DNA of 64,000 nucleotides from Myxococcales bacterium (GTDB taxonomy: Bacteria > Myxococcota_A > Polyangia > Polyangiales > Polyangiaceae), in assembly GCA_016720545.1 (NCBI GenBank), contig JADKKK010000011.1:62001-126000 (forward strand). The letters run 5' to 3'. Below are positions 54,401 to 62,892 of the stretch, piece after piece. The notes under the pieces were generated by a model that had not been told where the DNA came from, did not search any database, and saw only the letters and a list, made by a program, of their open reading frames with translations. A program made the translations under genes and the position numbers. Position 1 is the first letter of the stretch. Every line of letters starts with the position of its first letter.

Positions 54401-57400
54401 GGTGCCGTAGATCGACGTGCTGGCGCGCACCGCGTTGCCACGCGGATCAGAGGCGGTGGCGCGGACGATGTAGTAGCCGGCGTGCGCCACGCGGAGATCG
54501 CAGCCCGCGGCGGCCGCGGTGGTGAGCGCCTCGCAGGTGGAGACGACCGTGTCGCGGGCGGAGCTCGATCGCGTTTGCCTGCCGTCCGGCTGCTCCCCGG
54601 CGACCGCGTTCCAGCGACGCTCCACGAGCTCGAGCTTCACCTTCACGTTGGCCCTGCGCGCGCCGTTCGGCTCCACCGCGGCGACGTCGGTCTTCAGGGC
54701 CGTGCCCGCCGCGACGAACCGATCTTTGGGTGTGTGGAGCGCCACGTAGAACTCGCCCGGGTGCACGACGACGCTCGAGCGCGACGAGACCGTCGCCCGC
54801 GAGAGGTCTTGCACCTCGGCGTCGAACATCACGCGCTCGGGCCGCCGCTGATCGCTGAACGCGAGCGACACCGAGCGCTGCCAGGAGCCCTTGCCGTCGA
54901 GGTTGCCCTCTTGGCTGTCGACCTCCTCCGCGCCCTTCGTGTCGTCGGGGTAGTCGCCCGTGAACACGTCGTCGGTGACGGTGTACCCCTCCATGCCCGG
55001 CGGCGTGAAGGGCACCTCTTGCCGCGTCACGGTGGAGGTCACCTTGGCGCCCGCCATCGGCGCGCCGTAGAGGTAGTCGCCCTGCGTGGTGAACACCGCC
55101 GTGTCGCCGCGCACGTAGGCCGCTTTGCCGGGCTCCACGGCGACCTTAAACTCGTTGGGCTTGTACGCCAAGATGCGGATTTCATGTCGAAAATCGCCCT
55201 CTATGGTCGTGTTGGTGCGGCCGCCGGGCGGCGCCGTGGCGACCAGCGTGGCGGAGCCTATCTCGGCGGTCGCGGGGATCTTCACGTCGAGCGCGAAGGT
55301 GCCAAAGTCGTCGCACTTCGCGCGGCCGTCGAAGATCTGCTCGCTGTTGCGGTCCTTCAGCTGAATGCGCAGCTCGCGGCCCGGGATCGTGCGGAGTCCC
55401 CCGCCCTCGACCACGCGCACGATGCCCGAGACCTTGGCGGTCTCGCCGGGTCGGAACACGCCACGATCCGCGAAGAGCATTCCCGCCCAGCGACCCTCGC
55501 GTGACAGGAGCTGGAAGCTCGAGGCGAGGCGCTGGTCGACGGCCGACGGCTCGACGCGCGTGGCGGTCCAGTCGTCGCCGGCGCGGACGACGATGGCGGC
55601 GTCCTTGCGGATGGCGTCCTGGTCGCTGGAGGGCTCCTCGTCACCGTCCTCGTTGCGCTGGGCGCGCGTGTGCTTGGCGACCGGATCGAACTTCTCGAGC
55701 GGCACGACCGCGAGGCCCTGCGCGTCGGTCGCCGCGGCGAACACCTCGCCGCCCTTCGCCGTGCGAACGGCGACCGACGCACCCGCCACCGGCCGGCCCG
55801 TAGAGAGCTGCGTGACCCACACGAGGCCGCCGAAGGGGCTCAGCTTCGCGGTCACGCCGAGGTCGGTGACGGTGACGAAGGCCTCCGAGCGGCCGCTACC
55901 CCCGCTGACGGAGCCCGGCGGGCTCAGCACGAGGAGCGCGGGGCCGCGTCCCTTGCGGCCCGAGAGCGCGGCGTCGAGGTCGATGAACTCGACCGCGCGC
56001 TGGTTCGCCGGCGCCTGCGGGCTCCTCCAGGTCGCCCGGAGGCCGTTCCTCTCGACGAAGTGGGCGGCGCTGTCGCCCGCGAGCAGGTACGACGTGGCCT
56101 GGTCGTCCGTGAGGCCCGCGGCGAGCGAGGCGTACGTGGGCATGTTCACGCTGCTGATGGGCACCCGGTGCGGGACGTTCGCCTCCAGCACCTGGCCCGT
56201 GAGGGCGAGCTCGAGCGAGTAGGGCAGCCGCTCACGGTGTGGGCGCGTCGCGTCCGGGGCGGGGCGCGCACCTGGGGCGGGGCGCTTCGCGACCGCGGGC
56301 GGCGGCGCAGGCGGCGCGGGCTTCGCGGCCGGCTTCGCGCCGGGCTTTCCCTCGGCCTTCGGGGGCGCCGGGGCGCCGCCGGTGAGCGGCGCCTCGACCT
56401 CGAGATCGAACGTGGCGTCGCGCTCGAGCTTCTGGCCGAAGACGTCGCGCATGCCGGCCGTGAGCGTGACGCTGTACCGCTGGCCGAGCTTCGGCGCGAC
56501 GTTCAGCCAGTGCTCCATGCTCGCGTCGACGCCTCGCGCCGGGGCGCCGCTCTTCGCCTTGCGCGGCGGCAGGTTGGCGAGGCGCAGGTGGCCGCGGAGC
56601 TCTTCGGGGCTCACGGGGGTCGAGAGGCTCACCTTGAGGTCGCCGTTGGCCCTGCAGCGGCCCTTGGTCTCGATGCGGGGGCAGTAGAAGTCGACGAACC
56701 GGAGCGGGCCATGCGTGCGCATGGAGCGCGTGTGAGGCTCGCTCATCGGGCGCGGACCGCCGGTGCCCTTGAGGTTCGCGACGGTGAGCTCGACCTGGTG
56801 ATCGAGCGGGAGCGGCCGCTCGGGCGTGAGCACCACGACGTGCGACTCCGGCACCGGGAGGGGCGTCGGGGGAGCCTTCGCGCCGGGGTTTCCGCTGGGC
56901 TTGGCGGAGGCGATCGGGCCCTGGGGGAGCGCGCGCGCGGGCTCGCGGGTGGCCTTCACGCGAACCGTCTCGCCGCGCTCCCCGTCGGCCTTGAACACGC
57001 GCAGCGTCGTCGCCGCGGCGACGGCGGCCGGGTCCACGCTCTGGTCGAACTGGACGCGGAACGAGGCGTCGGCCGGGAGCGCCCGGTCGCTCACGCCGTG
57101 GGGACCGAGCGGACGAAGCTGCTCGACCGAGGGCCCGTCGGACTCGAAGGTCAGGGTGTAGGGCTTGCCGAGCACCGCGCCGTCGAGCGCGCGCACGTCG
57201 CCCGGCACCGTCACCACGAAATCGTTGCCGCCAGGGAGCTCGCCGTCGGGCGTGAAGAGGAGGCCTCGCGTGCCCGTCCAGCGCCACGAGCCCGGGACCT
57301 GCGCGCCGGCCTTGGTCGTGAGGGTGATGGCCGGCAGCCGGTCGCTCTCGGACATCTCCACCGACCGCACCGCCCGCGAGAACAGCACCGTGATCCCCGG

Positions 57401-57586
57401 CTGCTTGCGGTCGGCGATGTGGCCCTTCGGCCCCGCGAAGACGACGGCGAACGGTCCCTGGCGCCTCGGCGCGGCGTCCGGTCCGAGCGGCGCGAGCGTC
57501 GCCGAGGGGCGCGGCCCGTGGAGACAGGAGGCGAGCACGAGAAGGCCGAGGACACCGAGGCGCGCGAGGCGACGATCGTGAAGCAT
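51407..57586 (-). CDS. Alpha-2-macroglobulin family protein with intact thioester motif
   Basis: The ATG at 57586 yields a lipoprotein signal (LGVLGLLVLASCLHG) and a protein of 2059 residues. It contains the MG-type beta-sandwich series, the bait-like middle (with SSARDTVVSTCEA nearby), and the thioester site GCTEQ at about residues 1528-1532 (cysteine near 1529), as in bacterial A2M of the YfhM type. A terpenoid-like alpha-alpha barrel follows (SDGGFGFWDG, QEDGWALMALADYR) and a final receptor-like beta domain. A2Ms trap proteases, protecting the periplasm when the envelope is breached. The upstream gene is PBP1C, the standard partner, 181 bp away on the same strand. Confidence 0.93.
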   Translation of the reverse strand: MLHDRRLARLGVLGLLVLASCLHGPRPSATLAPLGPDAAPRRQGPFAVVFAGPKGHIADRKQPGITVLFSRAVRSVEMSESDRLPAITLTTKAGAQVPGSWRWTGTRGLLFTPDGELPGGNDFVVTVPGDVRALDGAVLGKPYTLTFESDGPSVEQLRPLGPHGVSDRALPADASFRVQFDQSVDPAAVAAATTLRVFKADGERGETVRVKATREPARALPQGPIASAKPSGNPGAKAPPTPLPVPESHVVVLTPERPLPLDHQVELTVANLKGTGGPRPMSEPHTRSMRTHGPLRFVDFYCPRIETKGRCRANGDLKVSLSTPVSPEELRGHLRLANLPPRKAKSGAPARGVDASMEHWLNVAPKLGQRYSVTLTAGMRDVFGQKLERDATFDLEVEAPLTGGAPAPPKAEGKPGAKPAAKPAPPAPPPAVAKRPAPGARPAPDATRPHRERLPYSLELALTGQVLEANVPHRVPISSVNMPTYASLAAGLTDDQATSYLLAGDSAAHFVERNGLRATWRSPQAPANQRAVEFIDLDAALSGRKGRGPALLVLSPPGSVSGGSGRSEAFVTVTDLGVTAKLSPFGGLVWVTQLSTGRPVAGASVAVRTAKGGEVFAAATDAQGLAVVPLEKFDPVAKHTRAQRNEDGDEEPSSDQDAIRKDAAIVVRAGDDWTATRVEPSAVDQRLASSFQLLSREGRWAGMLFADRGVFRPGETAKVSGIVRVVEGGGLRTIPGRELRIQLKDRNSEQIFDGRAKCDDFGTFALDVKIPATAEIGSATLVATAPPGGRTNTTIEGDFRHEIRILAYKPNEFKVAVEPGKAAYVRGDTAVFTTQGDYLYGAPMAGAKVTSTVTRQEVPFTPPGMEGYTVTDDVFTGDYPDDTKGAEEVDSQEGNLDGKGSWQRSVSLAFSDQRRPERVMFDAEVQDLSRATVSSRSSVVVHPGEFYVALHTPKDRFVAAGTALKTDVAAVEPNGARRANVKVKLELVERRWNAVAGEQPDGRQTRSSSARDTVVSTCEALTTAAAAGCDLRVAHAGYYIVRATASDPRGNAVRASTSIYGTEESPSAPAAWASDDRHEIKLETNKPSYEVGDTAKVVLRNPFKEGQALVTVERDGVLWRKVVPIKGPLPVVDVPIDPRFYPNAFVSVVALRGRVSAPPAALPAADLGAPDYRFGYAELHVNEEAHRLQVKVTEPKQEYQPGATVEADVVVQDRAGKPVESALTFYVVDEGVLALTSYVTPDPLPAFVKRRKLRVFTLDNREGLARILPVRAGEQLSPLGYEYALARNAGDYDKGDDGGDGGQKRADFRTTAFFQAGKKTDKAGRAHFSFKLPDNLTTFRVMAVAAGADDHFGSGDSKITTYRSLMARPALPRILRVGDALEASVIVSSKAGDKASKGGGDDMTVDVRMMARGLSTTGATTRRVTMKRGGQTEVRFPVKATAPGEVTLAFEVRSGAEVDQVELKRKVDVPMHVESQVVYGETADEVAIALGDLGAMRPDYGGLEVRLGSSALVGLGATAAHLADYPYGCTEQVASRVLPLLSTLDLGPAGRSAGDKTAAIDAAIATLVKRQNSDGGFGFWDGAPSEPWLSAYTLLAVSGANDKKRFVPRDVIEQARSYLTFRLAAATRRFAKVGAGEPDEAADTGGDAGAGSAEAKREKAEKEAVSRAAEYASAAMIGDALSTVGSPNPGALNILFDARAGQRLSAKAALLHAMAKADMSAAQQKTLAGEIEGRLRVAANGVDIDDDGDDLYGAILESRARTLAMVLRALLATDPKHPHAGRIARRLLALRQPHGAWRTTQEDGWALMALADYRRLQESGADAFEARALLGGEELLTSKFAAGALREDKAFLPADKLASRGPNLLFTASGGRAFYAAELRYATATLPTKARDEGLFVTKYVRGVAPSAVADALASIPKKTAESVAAGDLVVVDLLFESAEPREQVVLDDPLPAGLEALDYDIDTTSKASRDRETKGMDPKTAWLGTTFRTATSRREVRDDRVVTTFDKLEPGMYRIRYLARATSVGTFVAPPTRIEAMYAPEVYGRTAASTLTVTPKAP

Positions 57587-57767
57587 GTGGACTCCGGGCG
57601 CCTCGACGCGAGGCGCAGCTGGCGGCGCCAAGCTACTGGCAAGCCCTGAACGCGACAACGGCTCGTTCCGCTTCCCGCGTCGGGCGATTTCGCGCGGGCG
57701 TGGCGACGGCGTCACCCGCCGGGGCGACAGGCGCGCCCATGGTCGACGATAGATGAGACATATCGTC

Positions 57768-60281
57768 TCAGCGCACCGTGACGTGCACCGGCGGGCCGCT
57801 GAGCGCGCCGCGGTGCGCGGTGAGCGTGTGGGCACCGACCGCGAGCGGCCACCCTCGCCCCTTGAGAGGCGCACCGTCCACGCGGAGCTCGACGTCGCGC
57901 GCGTCGGGCTCCACGCGCACCTCGAGCACCTGGAGATCGCGCGGGCGGTCCGGGTCGACCACGAACCGCGCGCCATCGAACGGGTACGTGACGCGCGGCG
58001 CCCGCGGCGCGTCGGCGTCGGGCGCGGCCTCGACGGGGCACGCCGGCGAGCTGTCGCTCGGCGCGCGCGGCCGGCGGGTGCGCTCCGCCCACTCGACGTA
58101 CGGCGTAGGCCAGCGCTCGAACACGCGCTCCTCGGTGACACCGCGAGCGCACGCCGGGCCGGCGCGCAGGCCGTTGCGCACGTCGATCGCGACGAGCTCG
58201 TGGATGGAGCAGGGCACGCCATGCTCGGCCGAGCCCCGCGGCAGCCAGTCGTGGACGCGGTGGGTGCAGCCCGGCCCGGGGATCTCGCCCGACACCGCGC
58301 ACACCGCCGTGCGCTCGAGCCCGAGCCGCGCCGCGTCGTCGCCAAGCGACAAGCGCGCGTCGCGCTTCGTCGCGCGGCGGAGGTCCATGCCGGCTTCCAT
58401 CACCGACCGGAAGATGGGCCCCGCGCCGGTGATGCCGCTCACGTCGGCCATGGGCGAACCGTCGAAGTTCCCCGCCCAGACGGCGACCGTGAGCTCGCGC
58501 GTGTAGCCGACGGCGACGTTGTCGCGGTAGCCCTTCGAGGTGCCGGTCTTCGCGGCGACGTCGAACTCGAGCTCGAGCACGTTCTGGTCGCCGAACGCCG
58601 ACATGCGCGCCGCCTTGTCGCTGAGGATGTCGGTGAGCATCGCCGCGACGCGCTCGTCGAGGACGCGCGTGGCCGGGCCCGGCCCAAGCTCGGCGGAGCG
58701 CCCGCCGCGCGTCACCTGGCGGACGAGCCGCGTAGGCCTCGCCATGCCGCCGCGAGCCAGGATCGCGTACGCCCGCGCGAGGTCGAGCAGGCGGACCTCG
58801 CCGTCGCCGAGGGCGAGCGCGGGGCCGTAGTGCGCCGCGTCTTCGGTGAGCGTGCCGAACCCGAGGGCGCGGAGCCGGTCGAGCACGCGCTGGGTGCCCA
58901 GCTGCTGAATCGTGTAGACCGCAGGTATATTGAGCGAGTTGCCGAGCGCCTCGCGGAGGCGCGTCGGCCCGCGCTGGCGGGTGTCGTAGTCGTGCGGCAC
59001 GTAGTCGCCGCCACCCGGCAACGGGACGTGGAGCTCGAGGTCGGGCAGGAGCGTCGCGCCCGTCCAGCCGAGGTGCTCCATCGCCTCGCCGTACACGAAC
59101 GGCTTGAGCGACGAGCCCGGCTGGCGGAGCGCCACCACGCCGTCGTTCTGCCCGAGCGCGACCGCGTCGTGGAAGTCGGGAGAGCCGACCCACGCGAGCA
59201 CGTCGCCGGTCGCGTTGTCGAGCGCCACCACGGCCGCGGCGGTCACGCGCTTGTCGCGCAGCCCGGCGAGGGTCGTCGTGACGGCGGCCTCGGCCGCGCG
59301 CTGGAGCTCGGGGTCGAGCGTGGTCGTGAGATCGGAGAGGTTCGTGCGGTCGCCGAGCGCCTCCGCGAGCCCGGGCTGCTCGGCGGCGAGGGCGCCCGCC
59401 ACGAGGCCGCGCACGAAGTGCGGCGCGCCGAACGCGGGCTTGTCGAGCGCCGTGACGATGGGCTCCGCGGCGGCGCGCTCGCGCGCGTCGGCGTCGAGGG
59501 TCCCCGCCTCCACCATGCGCGAGAGCACCCGATCGCGGCGTCGCTTCGCGAGGACGGGGCGCTTCGAGACCGCGTACAGCGAGGGGCCCCTCGGCAGCCC
59601 CGCGATGAGCGCGGCCTCGGCGACCGAGAGCTCGGCCGGGGCCTTGCCGAGGTACGCCTGGCTCGCCGCGCCGTACCCGCGGAGGTTCGGGCCGTAGGCG
59701 ATCCGGTTCATGTACTCGACCAAGATCTGATCTTTTGAGAGCGAGGCCTCGATGCGCAGCGCGAGGGCCGCCTCGGTCACCTTGCCCCAGAGGCTCTTCT
59801 TGCGCGGTCGCAGGGTGCGCGCGAGCTGCATGGTGAGGGTCGAGGCGCCCGACACGACGCGCCGATGCCACAGGTTGCTCGCGGCGGCCCGCGCGACCGC
59901 GAGCGGGTTTACGCCCGGATGCCAGTAAAAGCTCCGGTCCTCCGCGGCGAGCACGGCGTCGCGCACGTGGGCGGGGATGTCGCCTCGCGAGAGCGGCCTC
60001 GCGCGGGCCCCGTCGTCGGCGCGCACCTCGCGGAGCAGCGCCCCGCCGCGGCTCGCGACGCGGAGGGAGGGGGCCGCCGGCTCACGGAGCTCGGCGGGCA
60101 GCGGGGTGAACGCCGCGAGCACCACCACGAACAGGACGGGCGACAGCGCGACGAGCGCGAGGGCCCGGACCACGCGGCGCCGCTCGCGGACGAGCCAGGC
60201 GCGCGCCGTCCCGAGCCTCCGCGCGAGCGGGACGAGCGGGGCGAGCCGCCTCCGGGCGCGCGCGGCGAACGAGCTCGCCAT
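57768..60281 (-). CDS. pbpC: Penicillin-binding protein 1C (class A, bifunctional)
   Basis: The 837-residue protein has an N-terminal membrane anchor (ALALVALSPVLFVVVLAAF). A GT51 glycosyltransferase domain has the catalytic glutamate in AAEDRSFYWHPG (about residue 112) and the STLTMQLARTL block. The transpeptidase domain has GSSLKPF (SxxK, near residue 389), SLN and KTGTSKG. A C-terminal PBP1C domain follows (VDPDRPRDLQ region). PBP1C polymerises and cross-links peptidoglycan, and pairs with alpha-2-macroglobulin, which is the downstream gene here. The gene starts three bases after the stop of the upstream Cys-repeat gene. Confidence 0.94.
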   Translation of the reverse strand: MASSFAARARRRLAPLVPLARRLGTARAWLVRERRRVVRALALVALSPVLFVVVLAAFTPLPAELREPAAPSLRVASRGGALLREVRADDGARARPLSRGDIPAHVRDAVLAAEDRSFYWHPGVNPLAVARAAASNLWHRRVVSGASTLTMQLARTLRPRKKSLWGKVTEAALALRIEASLSKDQILVEYMNRIAYGPNLRGYGAASQAYLGKAPAELSVAEAALIAGLPRGPSLYAVSKRPVLAKRRRDRVLSRMVEAGTLDADARERAAAEPIVTALDKPAFGAPHFVRGLVAGALAAEQPGLAEALGDRTNLSDLTTTLDPELQRAAEAAVTTTLAGLRDKRVTAAAVVALDNATGDVLAWVGSPDFHDAVALGQNDGVVALRQPGSSLKPFVYGEAMEHLGWTGATLLPDLELHVPLPGGGDYVPHDYDTRQRGPTRLREALGNSLNIPAVYTIQQLGTQRVLDRLRALGFGTLTEDAAHYGPALALGDGEVRLLDLARAYAILARGGMARPTRLVRQVTRGGRSAELGPGPATRVLDERVAAMLTDILSDKAARMSAFGDQNVLELEFDVAAKTGTSKGYRDNVAVGYTRELTVAVWAGNFDGSPMADVSGITGAGPIFRSVMEAGMDLRRATKRDARLSLGDDAARLGLERTAVCAVSGEIPGPGCTHRVHDWLPRGSAEHGVPCSIHELVAIDVRNGLRAGPACARGVTEERVFERWPTPYVEWAERTRRPRAPSDSSPACPVEAAPDADAPRAPRVTYPFDGARFVVDPDRPRDLQVLEVRVEPDARDVELRVDGAPLKGRGWPLAVGAHTLTAHRGALSGPPVHVTVR

Positions 60282-60284
60282 GGC

Positions 60285-61073
60285 TCAGTGGCACTCGATG
60301 CGCTTGCGCGCGATGTCGGTGACCTCGCACCCGGACCGCGGGCACGCGCGCGACTCGGTGAACCGGCCGTTCTTGCAGATGAGCTCCGCGCGGCCGTCCT
60401 CGGAGCACACGACGAAGCCCGACTGCGCGCACGGATCGCCCACCGCGGCCACCGTGTCGTCACACGGCGGGTCGACCGCTCCTGTGCACCCGAGCTTGCC
60501 GTGGCAGCCGAGATAGCGCACGAAGCGGCCGCTCACGCACCGCAGGATCGAGCGCTGATCCTCGCCGCACACGGCGCCGCCCTCGACGCCGCACACGTAG
60601 CCCGCGACCGCGGTCATCGCGCCGCACGCGGGCTGAGCGCCGTCGAGGTGGCAGTCGAGCTTCGTGCAGTCGAAGGTGGGGGCGAGGGCGCCGTCGCGGC
60701 AGACGAGGGCCGTGCGCCCGTCCTCCGTGCACGCGGCGCGCGGCGGACGCCCGGGGACGACCTCGCACGGATCCCCCGCTTTCCCGATCGACACGTCGCA
60801 CGCGGGCGCGGCGCCGCCCTCGCACCCCTTGGGGCCGCGGCAGGGGCTCTCGCGAAAGCGGCCGCTCCCTTCGCAGAGGAGCGCGCGGCTCGGAGACGTG
60901 CACTCGATCTGCGCGCCCACGCACGCGTCGCCGGCGGCCGGCGGCCTCCTCTTGCAGCCCACGCCCGCGGCGAGCACTGCCGCGAGGGCCGTGGCGAGGA
61001 CGGGCGCGAGCGCGACGCCTCGCCTCCGCCCGCGAACCTCCGGGCTATCGCTCGTTGTAGTTGTAGAATGCAT
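60285..61073 (-). CDS. Cys-rich repeat lipoprotein
   Basis: The 262-residue protein has a signal ending AAGVGCKRRPP (a likely lipobox) and a mature part built of four similar Cys-rich units of about 50 residues. Each has a GDxC start, a short strand, LLC or LVC, a GRF or GAL segment, a pair of cysteines in the order C-x4-C, and PAC or PPC at the end. This pattern is frequent in myxobacterial surface proteins. The gene overlaps the stop of the upstream M18 gene by 29 bases and is three bases from the pbpC start, so it is in the pbpC transcription unit. The role is unknown; a ligand- or metal-binding surface domain is possible. Confidence 0.72.
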   Translation of the reverse strand: MHSTTTTSDSPEVRGRRRGVALAPVLATALAAVLAAGVGCKRRPPAAGDACVGAQIECTSPSRALLCEGSGRFRESPCRGPKGCEGGAAPACDVSIGKAGDPCEVVPGRPPRAACTEDGRTALVCRDGALAPTFDCTKLDCHLDGAQPACGAMTAVAGYVCGVEGGAVCGEDQRSILRCVSGRFVRYLGCHGKLGCTGAVDPPCDDTVAAVGDPCAQSGFVVCSEDGRAELICKNGRFTESRACPRSGCEVTDIARKRIECH

Positions 61074-62418
61074 GCATTACGCGCGTCATGCGCTCCGGGT
61101 CTTCCGAGCCGCCGAGCTCGCGCGCGGAGTGCATGCTGAGCATCGGGTTGCCCACGTCGACGGTGGGAACGCCCAAGAGGGTCGACGTGATCGGCCCGAT
61201 CGTGGAGCCGCATGGCAAATCGGTGCGGTGGGCGTACTCCTGCACCGGCACGTCGACCTTCTGGCACAGCGCGCGGAACAAGGCCGCCGTCGCCCCGCTC
61301 GTCGCGTAGCGCTGCTGCGCGTTCGTCTTCACGACCGGGCCGCCGTTCAGCGCGGGGCGGTGCCGGGCCTCGTGCCGGTCGGCGTAGTTGGGGTGCACGG
61401 CGTGCGCCATGTCGGCCGAGACGCAGAGCGAGCCCGCGAGCGCGCGGAGGTGCGCCTCGCGGGTGTGTCCACCGTTGAGCCCGAGCGCGAGCCCGATGCG
61501 CTCGAGCACGCGGGGGAGCAGGGACGAGTGGGCGCCGAGCGCGCTCTCGCTGCCGATCTCCTCGTGATCGAACAGCGCGGCGAGCGGCGCGACGTCGCCC
61601 TCGAGCGCCGCGTCCGCGCAGCGGATCAGCGCCGAGATGCCGGCGTGACACATCGCGAGGTTGTCGAGCCGCCCCGAGAAGAACAGCTCCCCGGACCGAC
61701 CGCCGCGCGTCGGCGGCGTCACGTCGAAGAGCATGAGGTCGTGCCCGAGCACGTCGCCCGGCGCAACGCCCGCTTCTCTCGCGGCGAGCGCGAGCGCGCC
61801 CTCGCCTTCGCCCAGCCCGAAGAGCGGCGCGAGGTGCTCTTGGCGGTTCAGCTTCAGCCCCTCGTTGGCCTCGCGATCGAGGTGGATGGCGAGCTGCGCC
61901 ACACGGCAGATGGGCCGATCGACGCGGACGAGCCGTGAGCCGAGGCCCCCGCCCGCCTCGCGCACTGTGAGGCGGCCGGCGAGGCCGAGGTCGCGGTCCA
62001 GCCACGAGTTCAGGAGCACCCCGCCGTACACCTCGACCCCGAGCTGCGCGTAGCCCTCCTTCATGTAGTCGGGCCGAGGCTTGAGGCGCAGGTTGGGGCT
62101 GTCGGTGTGCGCGCCCACGATCCGGTAGCCGCGGAGCTTGCCGCCGCGGGGCACCACGAACGCGAGCACCGTGGTGCCGCCGGCGGTGACGAAGAAGCGT
62201 CCGCCCTCGCGCACCTCGTCCCAAGGCTCCCGCTCGTCGAGCTCGCGGAAGCCCGCGGCGGTGAGGCGCTCCGCGGCCGCCCGGGCGGCGTGGTACGGCG
62301 TGGGCGAGGCGTGGAGGAACGCGAGCAGGTCGGCGAGCGTGTCGGCGGGGGCGGCGGGGGCGGCGGGGGCGGGGGCGGCGGGGGCGGGGGCGGCGGGGGC
62401 AGGAAGGGCTTCGGTCAC
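61045..62418 (-). CDS. apeB: M18-family aspartyl aminopeptidase
   Basis: The 457-residue protein has a full M18 catalytic domain: VGAHTDSPNLRLKP (His and Asp metal ligands), DHEEIGSES (catalytic and metal-binding Glu), DMAHAVHPNY and MLSMHSAREL (further ligands). It removes N-terminal acidic residues with two zinc or manganese ions. A GTG start at 62418 follows no clear ribosome site. Before the domain lies a Pro/Ala-rich stretch (APAAPAPAAP repeats), from the GC-rich tract at 62345-62403, which may be a linker or a sign that the true start lies lower; no better start is visible. The gene's end overlaps the lipoprotein start. Confidence 0.88.
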   Translation of the reverse strand: MTEALPAPAAPAPAAPAPAAPAAPADTLADLLAFLHASPTPYHAARAAAERLTAAGFRELDEREPWDEVREGGRFFVTAGGTTVLAFVVPRGGKLRGYRIVGAHTDSPNLRLKPRPDYMKEGYAQLGVEVYGGVLLNSWLDRDLGLAGRLTVREAGGGLGSRLVRVDRPICRVAQLAIHLDREANEGLKLNRQEHLAPLFGLGEGEGALALAAREAGVAPGDVLGHDLMLFDVTPPTRGGRSGELFFSGRLDNLAMCHAGISALIRCADAALEGDVAPLAALFDHEEIGSESALGAHSSLLPRVLERIGLALGLNGGHTREAHLRALAGSLCVSADMAHAVHPNYADRHEARHRPALNGGPVVKTNAQQRYATSGATAALFRALCQKVDVPVQEYAHRTDLPCGSTIGPITSTLLGVPTVDVGNPMLSMHSARELGGSEDPERMTRVMHAFYNYNER

Positions 62419-62892
62419 GCGGCAAGGGAAGCGCCCGAGGCGCGCGACGTCAAGCACACGTGGACGCGAGACACGGCGTGTCGTCGTGCGCGACGTGCCC
62501 GCGCCCGCGTCATGACCGAGGTCACGCAAGGCTCCCAGGTCGCCGGGGTGCTCGCCGCCGCGAGCCCCACGCGTGTGTTCGGGCTCGGCGAAGGGCTCGC
62601 CACGGGAGCCCAGCTCGCGGACGTGGCGCACGCGTCTGTCTTCTACACGGGGCGTTCCGCCTCGGGTTCCTCCGCGGTGAGCGCGTGCTAGGTGGGCGAC
62701 CTTGGCTGCGGCTCCTCCTGGCGCGGAGTGACCCGATGACCGCCCCGCCGACGCCTCGTCCACTCCGTTTGCGAGCGCGCGCACGGCGGAGGTCGAGGCT
62801 ATGCTGTCGGGGACTGACATGATCCGGAAGCCGCACTCCCCTGGCTGGGGCGCTGACACAGCTGACACGAGCGCCGGCAAGGAGACCGCACC
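62419..62892. other. Intergenic region between the M18 and AlbA_2 genes (no gene supported)
   Basis: This 474-bp gap holds divergent upstream regions for the minus-strand aminopeptidase and the plus-strand AlbA_2 gene. A short frame at 62515-62691 has no known product and no ribosome site that would support it. The last 80 bases (GACACAGCTGACACGAG and similar) are less GC-rich than the surroundings and probably contain the promoter of the downstream gene. No repeat or structural RNA was identified. Confidence 0.6.

Noticed and set aside
51026..55504. Plus-strand frame of 1492 codons
   Set aside because: It is opposite the alpha-2-macroglobulin gene, which has a clear thioester and domain series; composition is that of a shadow frame.
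62515..62691. Short frame upstream of the AlbA_2 gene
   Set aside because: There is no ribosome site or recognisable domain, and the Ala/Gly/Ser-rich product is typical of chance frames at this GC content.
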